A DNA stretch of 64,000 nt from positions 1 through 64,000 of the forward strand of contig CAZQSF010000002.1 of NCBI GenBank assembly GCA_964595955.1. Direction: 5' to 3'. The translations under genes were made by a program, and so were the position numbers. Shown piece after piece: positions 7,660 through 16,559 of this stretch. Numbering within the stretch: the first letter of the stretch is position 1; each line of letters starts with the position of its first letter. The notes below the pieces were generated by a model. It ran no database searches. It saw only the letters and a program-made list of their open reading frames with translations, and was not told the DNA's origin. This DNA comes from JAJDFU01 sp964595955. GTDB lineage: Bacteria; Bacteroidota; Bacteroidia; Chitinophagales; Saprospiraceae.

Positions 7660-10600
7660 CTACTCCTCGATTCGCCACACCCACTTGCCGTCGGCGTCGA
7701 AATAGCCGACCTGATCGCCTTGCTCGACCCGGTAGATGCCGTTGCCGGCATAGCTGATGTACTCGTAATCCGGGCGGATGAGCAGCTCGCCCTTGAGATT
7801 GGAGAGGCCGTTGAAGCCGCGCACGCGCACCTTGGCGAAGCCGTTCTCGAAGTCGCCGATGCGGTCGTACTTGGGCGGAATCACCTCAATGCCCTTTTGA
7901 TTGATCACGCCCCACTTCCCATCTACCTGCACGACGGCCACTCCGTTCTGAAAAGGACTGGCCTGATCGTAGTAGCCATCGTACAAAGTAGCCCGGTCGG
8001 TAATGTAGAAGAAGCGATAGGAAGGATCGCGTACCAGGCCCCTGCCTTCCCGGAAGCGAAGCAGGCGGTTGATGCCGGGCTCCAGTACCAGATTCCCCTC
8101 CTGGTCCACCAGACCGGAGCGTCGCATCCCCTGATAGACCACGGCCGTACCGTCGTCAAAGCTCTCACAGCGGGAGAAGGCGAAGTCCACTACCTCCTGG
8201 CCCCGGGCGTCGATGTAGCCGCAGAGACCGTCGCGCTGCACAGCCGCCAGCCCTTCGGAAAAGGGAGAGACCTTGGAAAAGTGAGCCGGAATGACCAATT
8301 GGCCGGTCGTATCGATAAAGCCGTAATGGGCTTTGACCTTGACGGCCGCCAGCCCTTCGGAAAAGGGTTCGATGTCCTGGTAGCTTTGCAGGGTGATGAG
8401 TTCGCCGCGCAAATTGATGAGGCCTTCCTTGAGCCGGTCTGAGCCGTACTTTACGATGGCCAGTTGGTGTTCGTTGAACTCGGAGATGTGAATGTAGCGG
8501 GCTTTGCAAAGCCATTCTCCCATCGCATTGATCAGGCCGAAGCGATTGTCGGCCACCACCCGGGCTACCCCGTACTGAAAGTCGTATCCCCGCTCGAACT
8601 GGGGTTGGATGGCGAAGCGCCCGTTCACATCTACATAGCCCACTCCTTCCTGGGTGTATACCCAGGCGAGCCCCTGACTAAAATCGCCGGCACGAGAGTA
8701 TTCAATGGGCAACACGACCTCGCCCTGTTTGTCGATAAAGCCCCAATTGTTGCCCAGGCGAACAGCGGCCCTCCCCTGCTGGAAAGGCCGGGCTTCCTTG
8801 AAGCGGCAGGGGATCACCTCCAGGCCGTTGCGATCCACATAGCCCCACAACCCGTTTCGCTTCACGGCCAGGCGGCCTTCGCTGAAGGTGCCGATATCGT
8901 CGAATACGGCCCGAATGGCCATGCGACCTTCGGAGTCTATCAGGCCGTACTTGGGCTGGTGTACGTATACCCGAACCATTTTCTGGCCGCTGTGGTCCAG
9001 GAAGTGCACGTCGTCGTAAGCACAGGGAATGAGCGTTTTGCCTTGCCGGTCGATCATACCCCACTTGCCTCGCTTCTGCACGATGCCCACCTCTTGCTCA
9101 ATGGGGCGCGCAAAGTCGTATTTGGCGGGCACGACCAGCCGGCCCAGTGTATCGATATACCCCCAGGCGCCGTCCTGGCAAACAAGGAAGGCGTCCCGGT
9201 CGAAGGCCCGGTCAAAATCGGTGTAGCTGACCAGTTGCGACTGGGCCAGCAGGCCGTTTCGGTAGGCCTGCAATGCGCCCAGGTGAACGTCGGGCTCCAA
9301 GGCTGCCGAGAGCTTCCCGGCAGGACTCACCCGCGCCAGGCCATCGACGAAGCGCCCAACGTAGCCCAGATCTCTCAAGAGGATGCGCCCACTGCGATGA
9401 AGCAGCCCATAGCGACCATCCGAGAACAAGCAGCCTGCTACCGGATAGCCTTGCCTGAGGTCGTCCAGATGGATGTCCAGCAGATCGACATCCGTGACCA
9501 GATTGCCCAGGTCGTTATCCACTACCCCGAAGCGCTGTTCGAAGCGGTAGGCCGTGCGATCAAAATGGCGTTTGGTATCGGTATACATACCGACGACGGT
9601 CAGGCCGACCTCAGGCAGGGGCTCCACCGACGAAAAAACCGGTTCAATGCGCACCGTTCCGTCGGACAGACGTCGCAGGCCCCATCGGCCTTTGGCCGGA
9701 TCGAAAAACCACTCAAATTCGTCCAGTTGAAACTTGCTGGACCGCCCTTTAGCCGAGGCATGCGGCGCGTCGCCTTTTCCCTGAATGGAAATGCTGAAGT
9801 GCCGGTTGAGCTGCGTGTCGTGAAGGGGGCGCCCTTCGCCATCAAAGGTGTAGATCACCACCTCCTGGCCGGCCAGGGTATCGGCATCGCGATAGGCGCG
9901 AACCTGCCGGTCATGCCAGACCACCCGGGCATAGCGGGCGGGTACCACTTCCTGACCGTAGACGTTAATGAGGCCGTAACGGCCTTGCTGCCTGACCAGA
10001 GCAAAGAGGCCTCTAGGCGGAGCAATAAACTGATAATCGAGCGGCAGCTCCAATTGGTTATTCCGGTTGGCCACCCCCCAGCGCCCGTCCAACTTCACCC
10101 GGTACAGGGCCTGGCTGAACACCTGAATATCTTCGTACTGAGCAGGGAGCAAGCGGCGGCCGCAGGCATCCAGCAGCCCCAGGTATTGACCTTGTCGAAC
10201 CAGTACTTCATGCCCTTCAAAAGGCAAAAAATCCTCGTATTCGGCTTTTTGAACGAGGGTCTTACAACCCACCGCATAAAGCGCCCGCTGTTCTCCACGG
10301 AACAGCTGGAGGTAATGGTCGGAAATCGGCCGGTAGGCGTGGAATTGGGGATGGGCAAGCACCTCCCCGCCCGCATCCAGGATACCCCAGGCATTGCCTT
10401 TCCGGAAAAGAATGGTTTGGCGGCCGTAAAAACGGATCTCATCTGCCATGGGCTCCAGCAGCACTCGGCCGCCGGCTGTCAGCAGGCCTTGCTTTCCATC
10501 TCGAATACACAGAATGCGCGAATCGGGCAGCCGCTGCAAACTTTCGTAGATGGGTGATGTGAGCTGCCGGCCGGACTGGTCGATCAGGCCCCAAAGGGAT

Positions 10601-10995
10601 CCCTGTCGAAAAATGATGAGCCCTTGGCCCAGCGGCCGCACTTCTTCGTAACCGGGCGGCAGCAGCAAGCGGCCCTGAATATCCATGACCTGCCAGCGAT
10701 TTCGGACCATGACTTCCAGGAGGCAAGAATCGATCATGCGAAGGTCCTGGTATTTGGGCGGAATCACCTCCCGGCCATTGCGATCCAACAGCCCTACCCC
10801 ACCATCGCGTTGCATAATGGCCATACCGAAATGCTTGAACTCTCCGATCGCATCGTATCGGGCAGGCAAGACAATACGCCCTTCCGGATTGATCAGGCCC
10901 CATTTTTGGTCGATCTTCACAGGAAAGAGGGACTGCGCCCAAGCGCAGGCCATAAAGGTCCAAAGCAAGCTGGTTGCTAAAACTCGTTTACGCAT
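7660..10995 (-). CDS. Large secreted WG-repeat protein
   Basis: 1111 residues from the ATG at 10995; a more upstream frame exists but this ATG directly precedes a signal peptide (MRKRVLATSLLWTFMACAWA, then QS). The whole mature part is WG repeats (PF14903 type), each about 35-45 residues: W/Y-G-L/F-I/V-D-x-x-G, then V-I/L-P-x-x-Y-D, then F-x-x-G-L/A. I count about 24 copies, some without the Trp. WG repeats are predicted beta-rich solenoid units common in Bacteroidota; their biochemical role is not established. Between the blocks at about residues 400-520 are less regular stretches. A promoter-like TACCTTTG lies 135 bp upstream. A second, smaller WG protein occurs at 33951. Function unknown; a surface or periplasmic scaffold is only a guess. 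Confidence 0.85.
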   Translation of the reverse strand: MRKRVLATSLLWTFMACAWAQSLFPVKIDQKWGLINPEGRIVLPARYDAIGEFKHFGMAIMQRDGGVGLLDRNGREVIPPKYQDLRMIDSCLLEVMVRNRWQVMDIQGRLLLPPGYEEVRPLGQGLIIFRQGSLWGLIDQSGRQLTSPIYESLQRLPDSRILCIRDGKQGLLTAGGRVLLEPMADEIRFYGRQTILFRKGNAWGILDAGGEVLAHPQFHAYRPISDHYLQLFRGEQRALYAVGCKTLVQKAEYEDFLPFEGHEVLVRQGQYLGLLDACGRRLLPAQYEDIQVFSQALYRVKLDGRWGVANRNNQLELPLDYQFIAPPRGLFALVRQQGRYGLINVYGQEVVPARYARVVWHDRQVRAYRDADTLAGQEVVIYTFDGEGRPLHDTQLNRHFSISIQGKGDAPHASAKGRSSKFQLDEFEWFFDPAKGRWGLRRLSDGTVRIEPVFSSVEPLPEVGLTVVGMYTDTKRHFDRTAYRFEQRFGVVDNDLGNLVTDVDLLDIHLDDLRQGYPVAGCLFSDGRYGLLHRSGRILLRDLGYVGRFVDGLARVSPAGKLSAALEPDVHLGALQAYRNGLLAQSQLVSYTDFDRAFDRDAFLVCQDGAWGYIDTLGRLVVPAKYDFARPIEQEVGIVQKRGKWGMIDRQGKTLIPCAYDDVHFLDHSGQKMVRVYVHQPKYGLIDSEGRMAIRAVFDDIGTFSEGRLAVKRNGLWGYVDRNGLEVIPCRFKEARPFQQGRAAVRLGNNWGFIDKQGEVVLPIEYSRAGDFSQGLAWVYTQEGVGYVDVNGRFAIQPQFERGYDFQYGVARVVADNRFGLINAMGEWLCKARYIHISEFNEHQLAIVKYGSDRLKEGLINLRGELITLQSYQDIEPFSEGLAAVKVKAHYGFIDTTGQLVIPAHFSKVSPFSEGLAAVQRDGLCGYIDARGQEVVDFAFSRCESFDDGTAVVYQGMRRSGLVDQEGNLVLEPGINRLLRFREGRGLVRDPSYRFFYITDRATLYDGYYDQASPFQNGVAVVQVDGKWGVINQKGIEVIPPKYDRIGDFENGFAKVRVRGFNGLSNLKGELLIRPDYEYISYAGNGIYRVEQGDQVGYFDADGKWVWRIEE

Positions 10996-11129
10996 AAGAA
11001 GAGAAACACTGGCCGGCTTTGCGGAGCTGATTACCCCCCGCAGAGCGCAGGTGCTGGGGTTTAACGGTTCGCTTTCCTTGTTTATTCCGACAGCTATAAC
11101 GTCGCAAAGGCCGCCGGCGGTATACCGCA

Positions 11130-11162
11130 CAAAGGTAGAGCATTCCCCATCATCCCTGCCAA
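11130..11162 (-). promoter_or_regulatory. Candidate Bacteroidota promoter for the WG-repeat gene
   Basis: On the minus strand TACCTTTG (11137-11130) exactly fits the -7 consensus TAnnTTTG. TTG at 11162-11160 sits 22 bp upstream, against the usual 19-21. The predicted leader to the ATG at 10995 is about 130 nt. Confidence 0.5.
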
Positions 11163-11196
11163 TGCGTCGCTCGTCGTTTACCCTGGTGTATAAAAT

Positions 11197-11793
11197 TCAG
11201 GGAGAAAGCGGGGTTTCATCCCCGGACGGACAGTCTGCCCAGGCAAAGCGGCGGACCTCCGTCCACCCGCCGGGCCCGTTCCGGAGCAACGAAAGGGCGC
11301 AGGCGGTAAAGGTTCGCCGATAGGTTTGCTTTGAAAAATAAGCCCAGGCTTCCCGGTATTTGGGCCTGGAAAGGTCCTTAAATGCCACGGTCATATGGGG
11401 GTGAAAAGGAAAGCGATCCTCCCGGCCAAGCCCCAGTTGCTCGCGGGTGAATCGTTCGAGTTCCTTCTGAAAGGCCATAAGCCGGGGGTTGGATTCCACA
11501 TGCACAAAGATTACTCTGGGCGGAAATACGTCAAAATCCCGAAGTGCAATGGAGATGGCAGGATGGTCGGCCGCTAAGGCAAACCGGGCGCAAGGGTCTA
11601 TCAGGTTCGACTCTTCCTTTTTCCAGCGAAAAGGCGGAATGAGCGTAATGTGAGGAGGTGAACGCAATGCCCGGCCCGAGCGAAAGTGCTCGCGGGCATA
11701 CTGCTTGAAGGCCGTCACCTCAGCCTGGATCGCCGCATTGGGCAGGATAGCCAGAAAGTACAGGGGGTGTCCTTTATGGATCTCTCCGCCCAT
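11197..11793 (-). CDS. 2H phosphoesterase (2'-5' RNA ligase/LigT-like)
   Basis: 198 residues. Two H-x-T motifs define the 2H superfamily: PHITLIPPF near residue 45 and FHPHMTVAF near residue 135. These two histidines form the active site of LigT, CPDase and related enzymes acting on 2',3'-cyclic or 2'-5' phosphodiester bonds. The ATG at 11793 shares its A with the TGA stop of the upstream dihydroorotase gene (TGATG), a stop-start overlap that usually means coupled translation. There is no known link between pyrimidine synthesis and this family, so the pairing probably reflects operon packing. The true substrate is unknown. Confidence 0.85.
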   Translation of the reverse strand: MGGEIHKGHPLYFLAILPNAAIQAEVTAFKQYAREHFRSGRALRSPPHITLIPPFRWKKEESNLIDPCARFALAADHPAISIALRDFDVFPPRVIFVHVESNPRLMAFQKELERFTREQLGLGREDRFPFHPHMTVAFKDLSRPKYREAWAYFSKQTYRRTFTACALSLLRNGPGGWTEVRRFAWADCPSGDETPLSP

Positions 11794-13127
11794 CAACGCT
11801 TAAAGGTTACGCGCCGGCCTTTTTGCTCTTCGTCAAACAAGCCCTGATCGTACACGAGGTGCCCCCCAACGATGGTCTGATCTACTTTGCCCCGGAAGGT
11901 GTGACCTTCGAAGGGCGACCAGCGGCATTTGTATTCCAGGTTCTCGGGCAAGACGTTCCATTCGGCATTGGGATCCACTACGGCCAGGTCGGCCCAATAC
12001 CCTTCCTCCAAATAGCCCCGCCGGTCTATCTGAAAGAGTTCAGCCGGAGCGTGGCACATTTTCTCGACGATCCGCTCCATGCTGATCTTGTCCTGATGAT
12101 AGAATTCCAGCATGATGTTCAGCGCGTGCTGGACCAGGGGCAAGCCGGATGGGCATTGAAAATAGGAATTCTGCTTTTCCTTCCAGGTATGGGGAGCATG
12201 GTCGGTAGCGATCACGTCGATTCGATCCTCCAAGACGGCTTGCCAGACGGCCTCGCGATGGCGGGATGCCTTGATCGCCGGATTGCATTTGATCCGGCTG
12301 CCTTTCTCTTCGTAATCGTCGGCTGAAAAATAGAGGTGATGCACGCAAGCTTCGGACGTGATGCGTTTGGTCGCCAGGTCGCCGCCCTTTTCAAAAAGAT
12401 CCAGTTCTTCTTCGGTCGTGATGTGCAGAATGTGCAGGCGAGTGCCGTACTCCTTGGCCAACTGCACAGCCAGAGAGCTGGACTTGAGGCAGGCCTCGAT
12501 GCTCCGGATCTGAGGATGCATTGCCATGGGCACTTCCTCTCCGTATTTCTGGCGGGCTTTGGCCTCGTTATCGCGAATGGTGTGCTCGTCCTCGCAATGG
12601 GTAGCTATGAGCAGGGGCACTTTTGAGAACAGGCCTTCCAGGGCTTTTTCGTTATCGACCAGCATATTGCCCGTGCTGGATCCCATAAATACCTTTACAC
12701 CACACACCCGACGGGGATCCGTGCGAAGCACTTGTTCCAGATTGTCATTGCTGGCGCCCATGTAAAAGGAAAAGTTGGCCAGCGAACGGGACGAAGCGCG
12801 CAGGTATTTGGCTTCCAGCAGTTCCTGGGTCAGCGTGGGCGGCTTGGTATTGGGCATCTCCATGAAGGTGGTCACACCGCCGGCTACGGCAGCCCGGGAT
12901 TCGGTATACAGATCCGCTTTGTGGGTAAGCCCGGGCTCCCGAAAGTGGACTTGGTCGTCGATGATACCGGGAATGACGAACTTTCCCTCGGCGTCTATTT
13001 CCGTATCGGCCTTGCGGGTGATTTCATCCTCGATTTGCTCGATCAGGCCGTTCTTAATGTATACGTCGGCGGTCGTGATGGATCCCCGGTTTACGATTTG
13101 CCCTCCTTTAATAAGAATAGATGCCAT
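11793..13127 (-). CDS. pyrC: Dihydroorotase (Bacteroidota form, first metal His replaced by Gln)
   Basis: 444 residues from the ATG at 13127; the longer upstream frame lacks family similarity. It matches class I dihydroorotases, which close carbamoyl-aspartate to dihydroorotate in pyrimidine synthesis: GIIDDQVHFREPG (57-66), GGVTTFMEMPNTKP, ATHCEDE, LHILHITT and IATDHAPHT. In most amidohydrolases the first motif is H-x-H; here it is Gln59-Val-His61. To my knowledge this Gln form is usual in Bacteroidota dihydroorotases, so it need not mean loss of activity, but it should change the alpha-metal site. An allantoinase or hydantoinase role is less likely given the EMPNT and HFREPG wording. The gene is divergent from purK, separated by 92 bp, and leads a two-gene unit with the 2H phosphoesterase. 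Confidence 0.88.
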   Translation of the reverse strand: MASILIKGGQIVNRGSITTADVYIKNGLIEQIEDEITRKADTEIDAEGKFVIPGIIDDQVHFREPGLTHKADLYTESRAAVAGGVTTFMEMPNTKPPTLTQELLEAKYLRASSRSLANFSFYMGASNDNLEQVLRTDPRRVCGVKVFMGSSTGNMLVDNEKALEGLFSKVPLLIATHCEDEHTIRDNEAKARQKYGEEVPMAMHPQIRSIEACLKSSSLAVQLAKEYGTRLHILHITTEEELDLFEKGGDLATKRITSEACVHHLYFSADDYEEKGSRIKCNPAIKASRHREAVWQAVLEDRIDVIATDHAPHTWKEKQNSYFQCPSGLPLVQHALNIMLEFYHQDKISMERIVEKMCHAPAELFQIDRRGYLEEGYWADLAVVDPNAEWNVLPENLEYKCRWSPFEGHTFRGKVDQTIVGGHLVYDQGLFDEEQKGRRVTFKR

Positions 13128-13188
13128 TGGGTCCGGTTTTGCCGGGAAAATAGCTAAACTATCGGAAATAGCTGCGGACACGAATTCG

Positions 13189-13196
13189 TAGATTTG
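13189..13196 (+). promoter_or_regulatory. -7 promoter box for purK
   Basis: TAGATTTG is an exact TAnnTTTG match and ends 23 bp before the purK ATG, leaving a short leader of roughly 15-20 nt. No properly spaced -33 TTG was found. Confidence 0.5.
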
Positions 13197-13219
13197 CCAC
13201 CGCTTCAATTCAAAGCTGC

Positions 13220-14404
13220 ATGAAAAAATCCAATGCGCGCTTTCCCCAGCAGGGTTACCGGCTCGGCGTTCTCGGCGGAGGCCAACTCGGAAAAATGATG
13301 GGCATTGCGGCGGCCGACTGGCATTTGCCCATCTGTTTTCTGGACCGTTCGAAGGCCTTCCCGGCCGGTGGTATCAGCCCCTGCTTTACCGAGGGCTCCT
13401 TTGCCAAGTACGAAGATGTACTGGCCTTTGGCCGAAAGATGGACGTGGTGACCATCGAGATTGAGCACGTCAATGTAGAGGCCCTTTTGGCGTTGGAAAA
13501 GGAAGGCATTCCGGTGCATCCGCGTCCGCAGGCACTGGCCCTCATCAAGGACAAGGGCCTGCAAAAGCAGTTTTATGTGGAAAATCAGTTTCCCACGGCC
13601 CCATTTGCCCTGTACGAATCGGAAGAGGTGATCCGCCAGGCCGTGGAGACCGGTGAGTTGGGCCTGCCCTTTATTCAGAAAACCCGAACCGCCGGATACG
13701 ACGGGAAGGGCGTACAGCGGATCGGCTCCAGGGCAGAACTCAACCAGCTCCTGCCAGGCCCCAGCCTGGTTGAACAACAAGTGAATATTGAAAAAGAACT
13801 GGCTGTGATCGTGGCCCGCAACCCAAGCGGAGAGGTCGCCGCCTTTCCTATGGTTGAGATGGAGTTCAATCCGGAAGCCAATCTGGTGGAATTCCTGCTT
13901 TGCCCGGCCCGGGTAAGCCGGGAGCTGGCGCAAAAAGCCGAAGATATTGCCCGGCGGCTGATATCGACCTTTGACCTGTGCGGGCTGCTAGCCGTAGAAT
14001 TCTTTCTCTCCGAGGAAGGCGAACTGCTCGTCAATGAAGTAGCCCCTCGCCCACACAACAGCGGCCACCACACGATCGACAGCTGCGAGACCTCACAGTT
14101 TCAGCAGCACCTTCGAGCCGTGCTGGACCTTCCGCTCGGATCCACGGCCCTCGAACAGCCTGCCGTGATGGTCAATATTCTGGGTGCCCCAGGCCACACC
14201 GGACCGCCCCGCTACGAGGGTTTGGAAGATTGCCTGGCTTTGCCTGGCGTTCACCTCCACCTCTACGGTAAGGAAATAACAAAACCCTATCGGAAGATGG
14301 GGCACGCTACCATCACAGCCGACAAAGCGGACCAGGCCATAGCCATGGCTAGGAAGGTAAAGTCCAACCTTCGCGTATTGACGGATCAAACCGCTGAAAA
14401 ATAA
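13220..14404 (+). CDS. purK: 5-(carboxyamino)imidazole ribonucleotide synthase
   Basis: 394 residues, standard for PurK, the ATP-grasp enzyme that joins bicarbonate to AIR to give N5-CAIR in purine synthesis. Visible features are the N-terminal GVLGGGQLGKMM, the EIEHVN segment, PFIQKTRTAGYDGKGV of the ATP-grasp core, the LAVEFF and NEVAPRPHNSGHHT metal/ATP region, and the C-terminal GxxxRKMGHAT-like stretch. The start ATG follows a perfect -7 box. The partner mutase PurE lies 21 kb away at 35157 rather than adjacent, unlike the common purEK operon. The convergent photolyase-like gene ends 20 bp downstream. Confidence 0.95.
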   Translation: MKKSNARFPQQGYRLGVLGGGQLGKMMGIAAADWHLPICFLDRSKAFPAGGISPCFTEGSFAKYEDVLAFGRKMDVVTIEIEHVNVEALLALEKEGIPVHPRPQALALIKDKGLQKQFYVENQFPTAPFALYESEEVIRQAVETGELGLPFIQKTRTAGYDGKGVQRIGSRAELNQLLPGPSLVEQQVNIEKELAVIVARNPSGEVAAFPMVEMEFNPEANLVEFLLCPARVSRELAQKAEDIARRLISTFDLCGLLAVEFFLSEEGELLVNEVAPRPHNSGHHTIDSCETSQFQQHLRAVLDLPLGSTALEQPAVMVNILGAPGHTGPPRYEGLEDCLALPGVHLHLYGKEITKPYRKMGHATITADKADQAIAMARKVKSNLRVLTDQTAEK

Positions 14405-14423
14405 AGGGAATCGGCCGGCAAAA

Positions 14424-15854
14424 CTAGCGCCACTTACTGGTGTTGATCATCGCTTTGGGGTAATCGGCTCCCAGTTTGATGTGATGTTCTTCCTGCTCGG
14501 CAAAGGATAGCCGGTCGGGCCGGTGCACCTTGTCGGCAGGCAGGTCCGCCAATTCCGGAATCCACAACTTGACATAAGCGCCGTCCGGATCATAACGCCG
14601 GGCCTGGGAGAGAATGTTGAAGTAGCGGTTTTCTCGGGGGTCACTCCCCACACCGGCCACGTAGTTCCAGTTGCCGTAATTGGATGCCACGTCGTAATCG
14701 ATGAGTACGGATTCGAAGTATTCGGCTCCCATTTGCCAGTTGACACCCAGATCTTTAACCAGAAAACTGGCTACATTCTGCCGGCCCCGGTTGGACATAA
14801 AGCCCGTATGAGCGATTTCGCGCATGTTGGCATCGATGAAGGGCACCCCGGTATTGCCGTCCACCCACTTCTGCAAGAGCTTGTGATCGTTTCGCCACCG
14901 CGGGTCGTCTTCGCCCTTGGTGCCGCTGCGGTAGAATATGCGGTTTCCATACTTCTTGGCCATGAGCCGGAAGAAATCCCGCCAGAGCAATTCGAAGATC
15001 ACCCAGTAGGTACTCTTGTTTCCCCCGTAAATACTTTCAAATTTTTTTACCTCGTGATAAATCGTCTTGGGCGACAAACATCCTTGTGCGAGCCAGGGTG
15101 AAAACTTAGTCGAATAGGCTCCACCGATCAGGCCGTTGCGCGTTTCTTTGTAGGTTTTTACATGCTGCGCCTCCCAGATGTAGTATTGCAGGCGCCTGAG
15201 CCCTTCCGTCTCCCCGCCTTTGAAGTCCAGAACCGAACGGGGGTCGGTCTCAAACGTTTCGTGGCCCAGGTCCTGTAAGCTGGGCATTTCGCCGGATGCA
15301 ATCTCGTCCGTGGAGGACGGCAGGGCGTCGGGCACGGGCAAGGGTTCGCGAACGGGCACATAGCGCTCTACTTCCTTGCGGAATTGAGTAAAAATGTCGG
15401 GTGTCTGAGTCACCGGAAAGGGCAGATCTGCCGTGTAATACAATATTTTGCCCCGGGAATAGCGGATTTCCTGGCCGATGGACCAGAGATTCTTTTCCAG
15501 GGCATCCTGAACGGCGACCTCTTCCTGGGTGCGCTCCCGATTGCAAAAGACCCAACTGGTGCGCGCTTGCCGGGCAATTTCGAAAATCTCTTCTTCAGGT
15601 TTCCCCAGACGAACAATGAGATCCGTTCCTTTAGCTTGCAAATTCTCGCGCAGGTCCTTTACACTTTCCAGGATGAATTTGGCCCGATATTTTCCCGTCT
15701 TGGGAAAACCAAAGCGCGTTTCGCCATGAAACTGGCGTTCGTCAAAAACATAGACCGGAATGATCTCCTCGGTGCACCGCAAGGCATCCGTAAGTGCCTC
15801 ATTGTCGTGCAGCCGCAGATCTTGCCGGAACCAAACGATCGCTTTCTGTTTCAT
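14424..15854 (-). CDS. DASH-type cryptochrome/photolyase
   Basis: 476 residues from the ATG at 15854. The N-terminal photolyase alpha/beta domain begins AIVWFRQDLRLHDN and the C-terminal FAD-binding half contains TKFSPWLAQGCLSP, the ELLWRDFFRL segment and GVNWQMGAEYFES...YDVASNYGNWNYVAGVG. The insert wording FGFPKTGKYRAKF, LPFPVTQTPDIF and HVKTYKETRNGL is typical of the cry-DASH subfamily rather than class I CPD photolyase. DASH proteins bind FAD and MTHF and mainly repair CPDs in single-stranded DNA; some act as light sensors. It stands alone on the minus strand, divergent from the cytochrome gene, with an inverted repeat in the shared upstream region. Confidence 0.9.
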   Translation of the reverse strand: MKQKAIVWFRQDLRLHDNEALTDALRCTEEIIPVYVFDERQFHGETRFGFPKTGKYRAKFILESVKDLRENLQAKGTDLIVRLGKPEEEIFEIARQARTSWVFCNRERTQEEVAVQDALEKNLWSIGQEIRYSRGKILYYTADLPFPVTQTPDIFTQFRKEVERYVPVREPLPVPDALPSSTDEIASGEMPSLQDLGHETFETDPRSVLDFKGGETEGLRRLQYYIWEAQHVKTYKETRNGLIGGAYSTKFSPWLAQGCLSPKTIYHEVKKFESIYGGNKSTYWVIFELLWRDFFRLMAKKYGNRIFYRSGTKGEDDPRWRNDHKLLQKWVDGNTGVPFIDANMREIAHTGFMSNRGRQNVASFLVKDLGVNWQMGAEYFESVLIDYDVASNYGNWNYVAGVGSDPRENRYFNILSQARRYDPDGAYVKLWIPELADLPADKVHRPDRLSFAEQEEHHIKLGADYPKAMINTSKWR

Positions 15855-15872
15855 GGCGTCCACTTTTCCGAG

Positions 15873-15890
15873 TTTCAATTTATTTTGAAA
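15873..15890. promoter_or_regulatory. Inverted repeat upstream of cryptochrome gene
   Basis: TTTCAA-N6-TTGAAA is a perfect 6-bp dyad 19 bp upstream of the cryptochrome start, in an AT-rich patch between two divergent genes. It could be an operator for either gene. A 6-bp dyad in AT-rich DNA can occur by chance, so confidence is low. Confidence 0.3.
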
Positions 15891-15997
15891 TTAAACAATA
15901 CTTTCCGGCTTTGGTTTGTCAATGGAACTTAAATTAGGGCACATTGCATCGCCTTTTGTCGAACGGAATCGGCCCCCACCCCATTCAGGTAGGTACG

Positions 15998-16411
15998 ATG
16001 AAAAATTGGAAACGCCTTCTGCTTCTTTGGATTCCCGTGTCAGCTATCCTGCTGGTGCAGTGCCAGACTCAGCCCTACAAACAGGGGCAGTGGTTGTACA
16101 ACGAATATTGCAGCAACTGCCATATGGAAAACGGCCAGGGACTAGCCGGGCTGATCCCTCCCCTGGCGCAAGCTGACTACCTGGCGGAGTACAATCTGCA
16201 AACGGCCTGTACCATACGGTATGGCCTGGCAGACACTATACAGGTAAACGGAAAAACCTACGCCCAACCCATGGCCGGTATCGAGAGGCTCAATGCCGTG
16301 GAGATCACCAATATTATCAATTACATCAATCAGGCATGGGGCAATGAGCTGGGTTACGTTTCCCTCGAGTCGGTAGAAAGTCAGCTCGAAAAATGCCCTG
16401 CTTCACGGTAG
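15998..16411 (+). CDS. Lipoprotein c-type cytochrome (monohaem)
   Basis: 137 residues. The signal sequence ends in a lipobox-like LLVQC, making Cys22 the likely lipidated residue. One haem-binding motif CSNCH is at 38-42, and Met92 in AQPMAG is the likely distal ligand, giving a class I cytochrome c of about 100 residues. It should sit anchored in the periplasm or outer membrane and pass electrons to an oxidase or reductase not seen here. The haem lyase-related genes ccmE and ccmF in this window (55507-58820) could serve its maturation. The ATG at 15998 was chosen because it directly precedes the signal sequence. Confidence 0.88.
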   Translation: MKNWKRLLLLWIPVSAILLVQCQTQPYKQGQWLYNEYCSNCHMENGQGLAGLIPPLAQADYLAEYNLQTACTIRYGLADTIQVNGKTYAQPMAGIERLNAVEITNIINYINQAWGNELGYVSLESVESQLEKCPASR

Positions 16412-16559
16412 CCCGGTTCAATTTGGTGGCTACCCGGCAAAAAATGGAAATTGGCCTTGACTGGCCCGGCACAGTTTGCGGGAAATGGCTACATTCATGC
16501 CTTAACAACCGCAATGCTATTTGCCCATGATCCATGTGAACACGCCTAAGATTGCCAAT

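Noticed and set aside
8464..10557. A long open frame on the strand opposite the WG gene
   Set aside because: It is antisense to a WG-repeat gene with clear signal peptide and repeats. GC-rich codon use keeps the reverse frame open.
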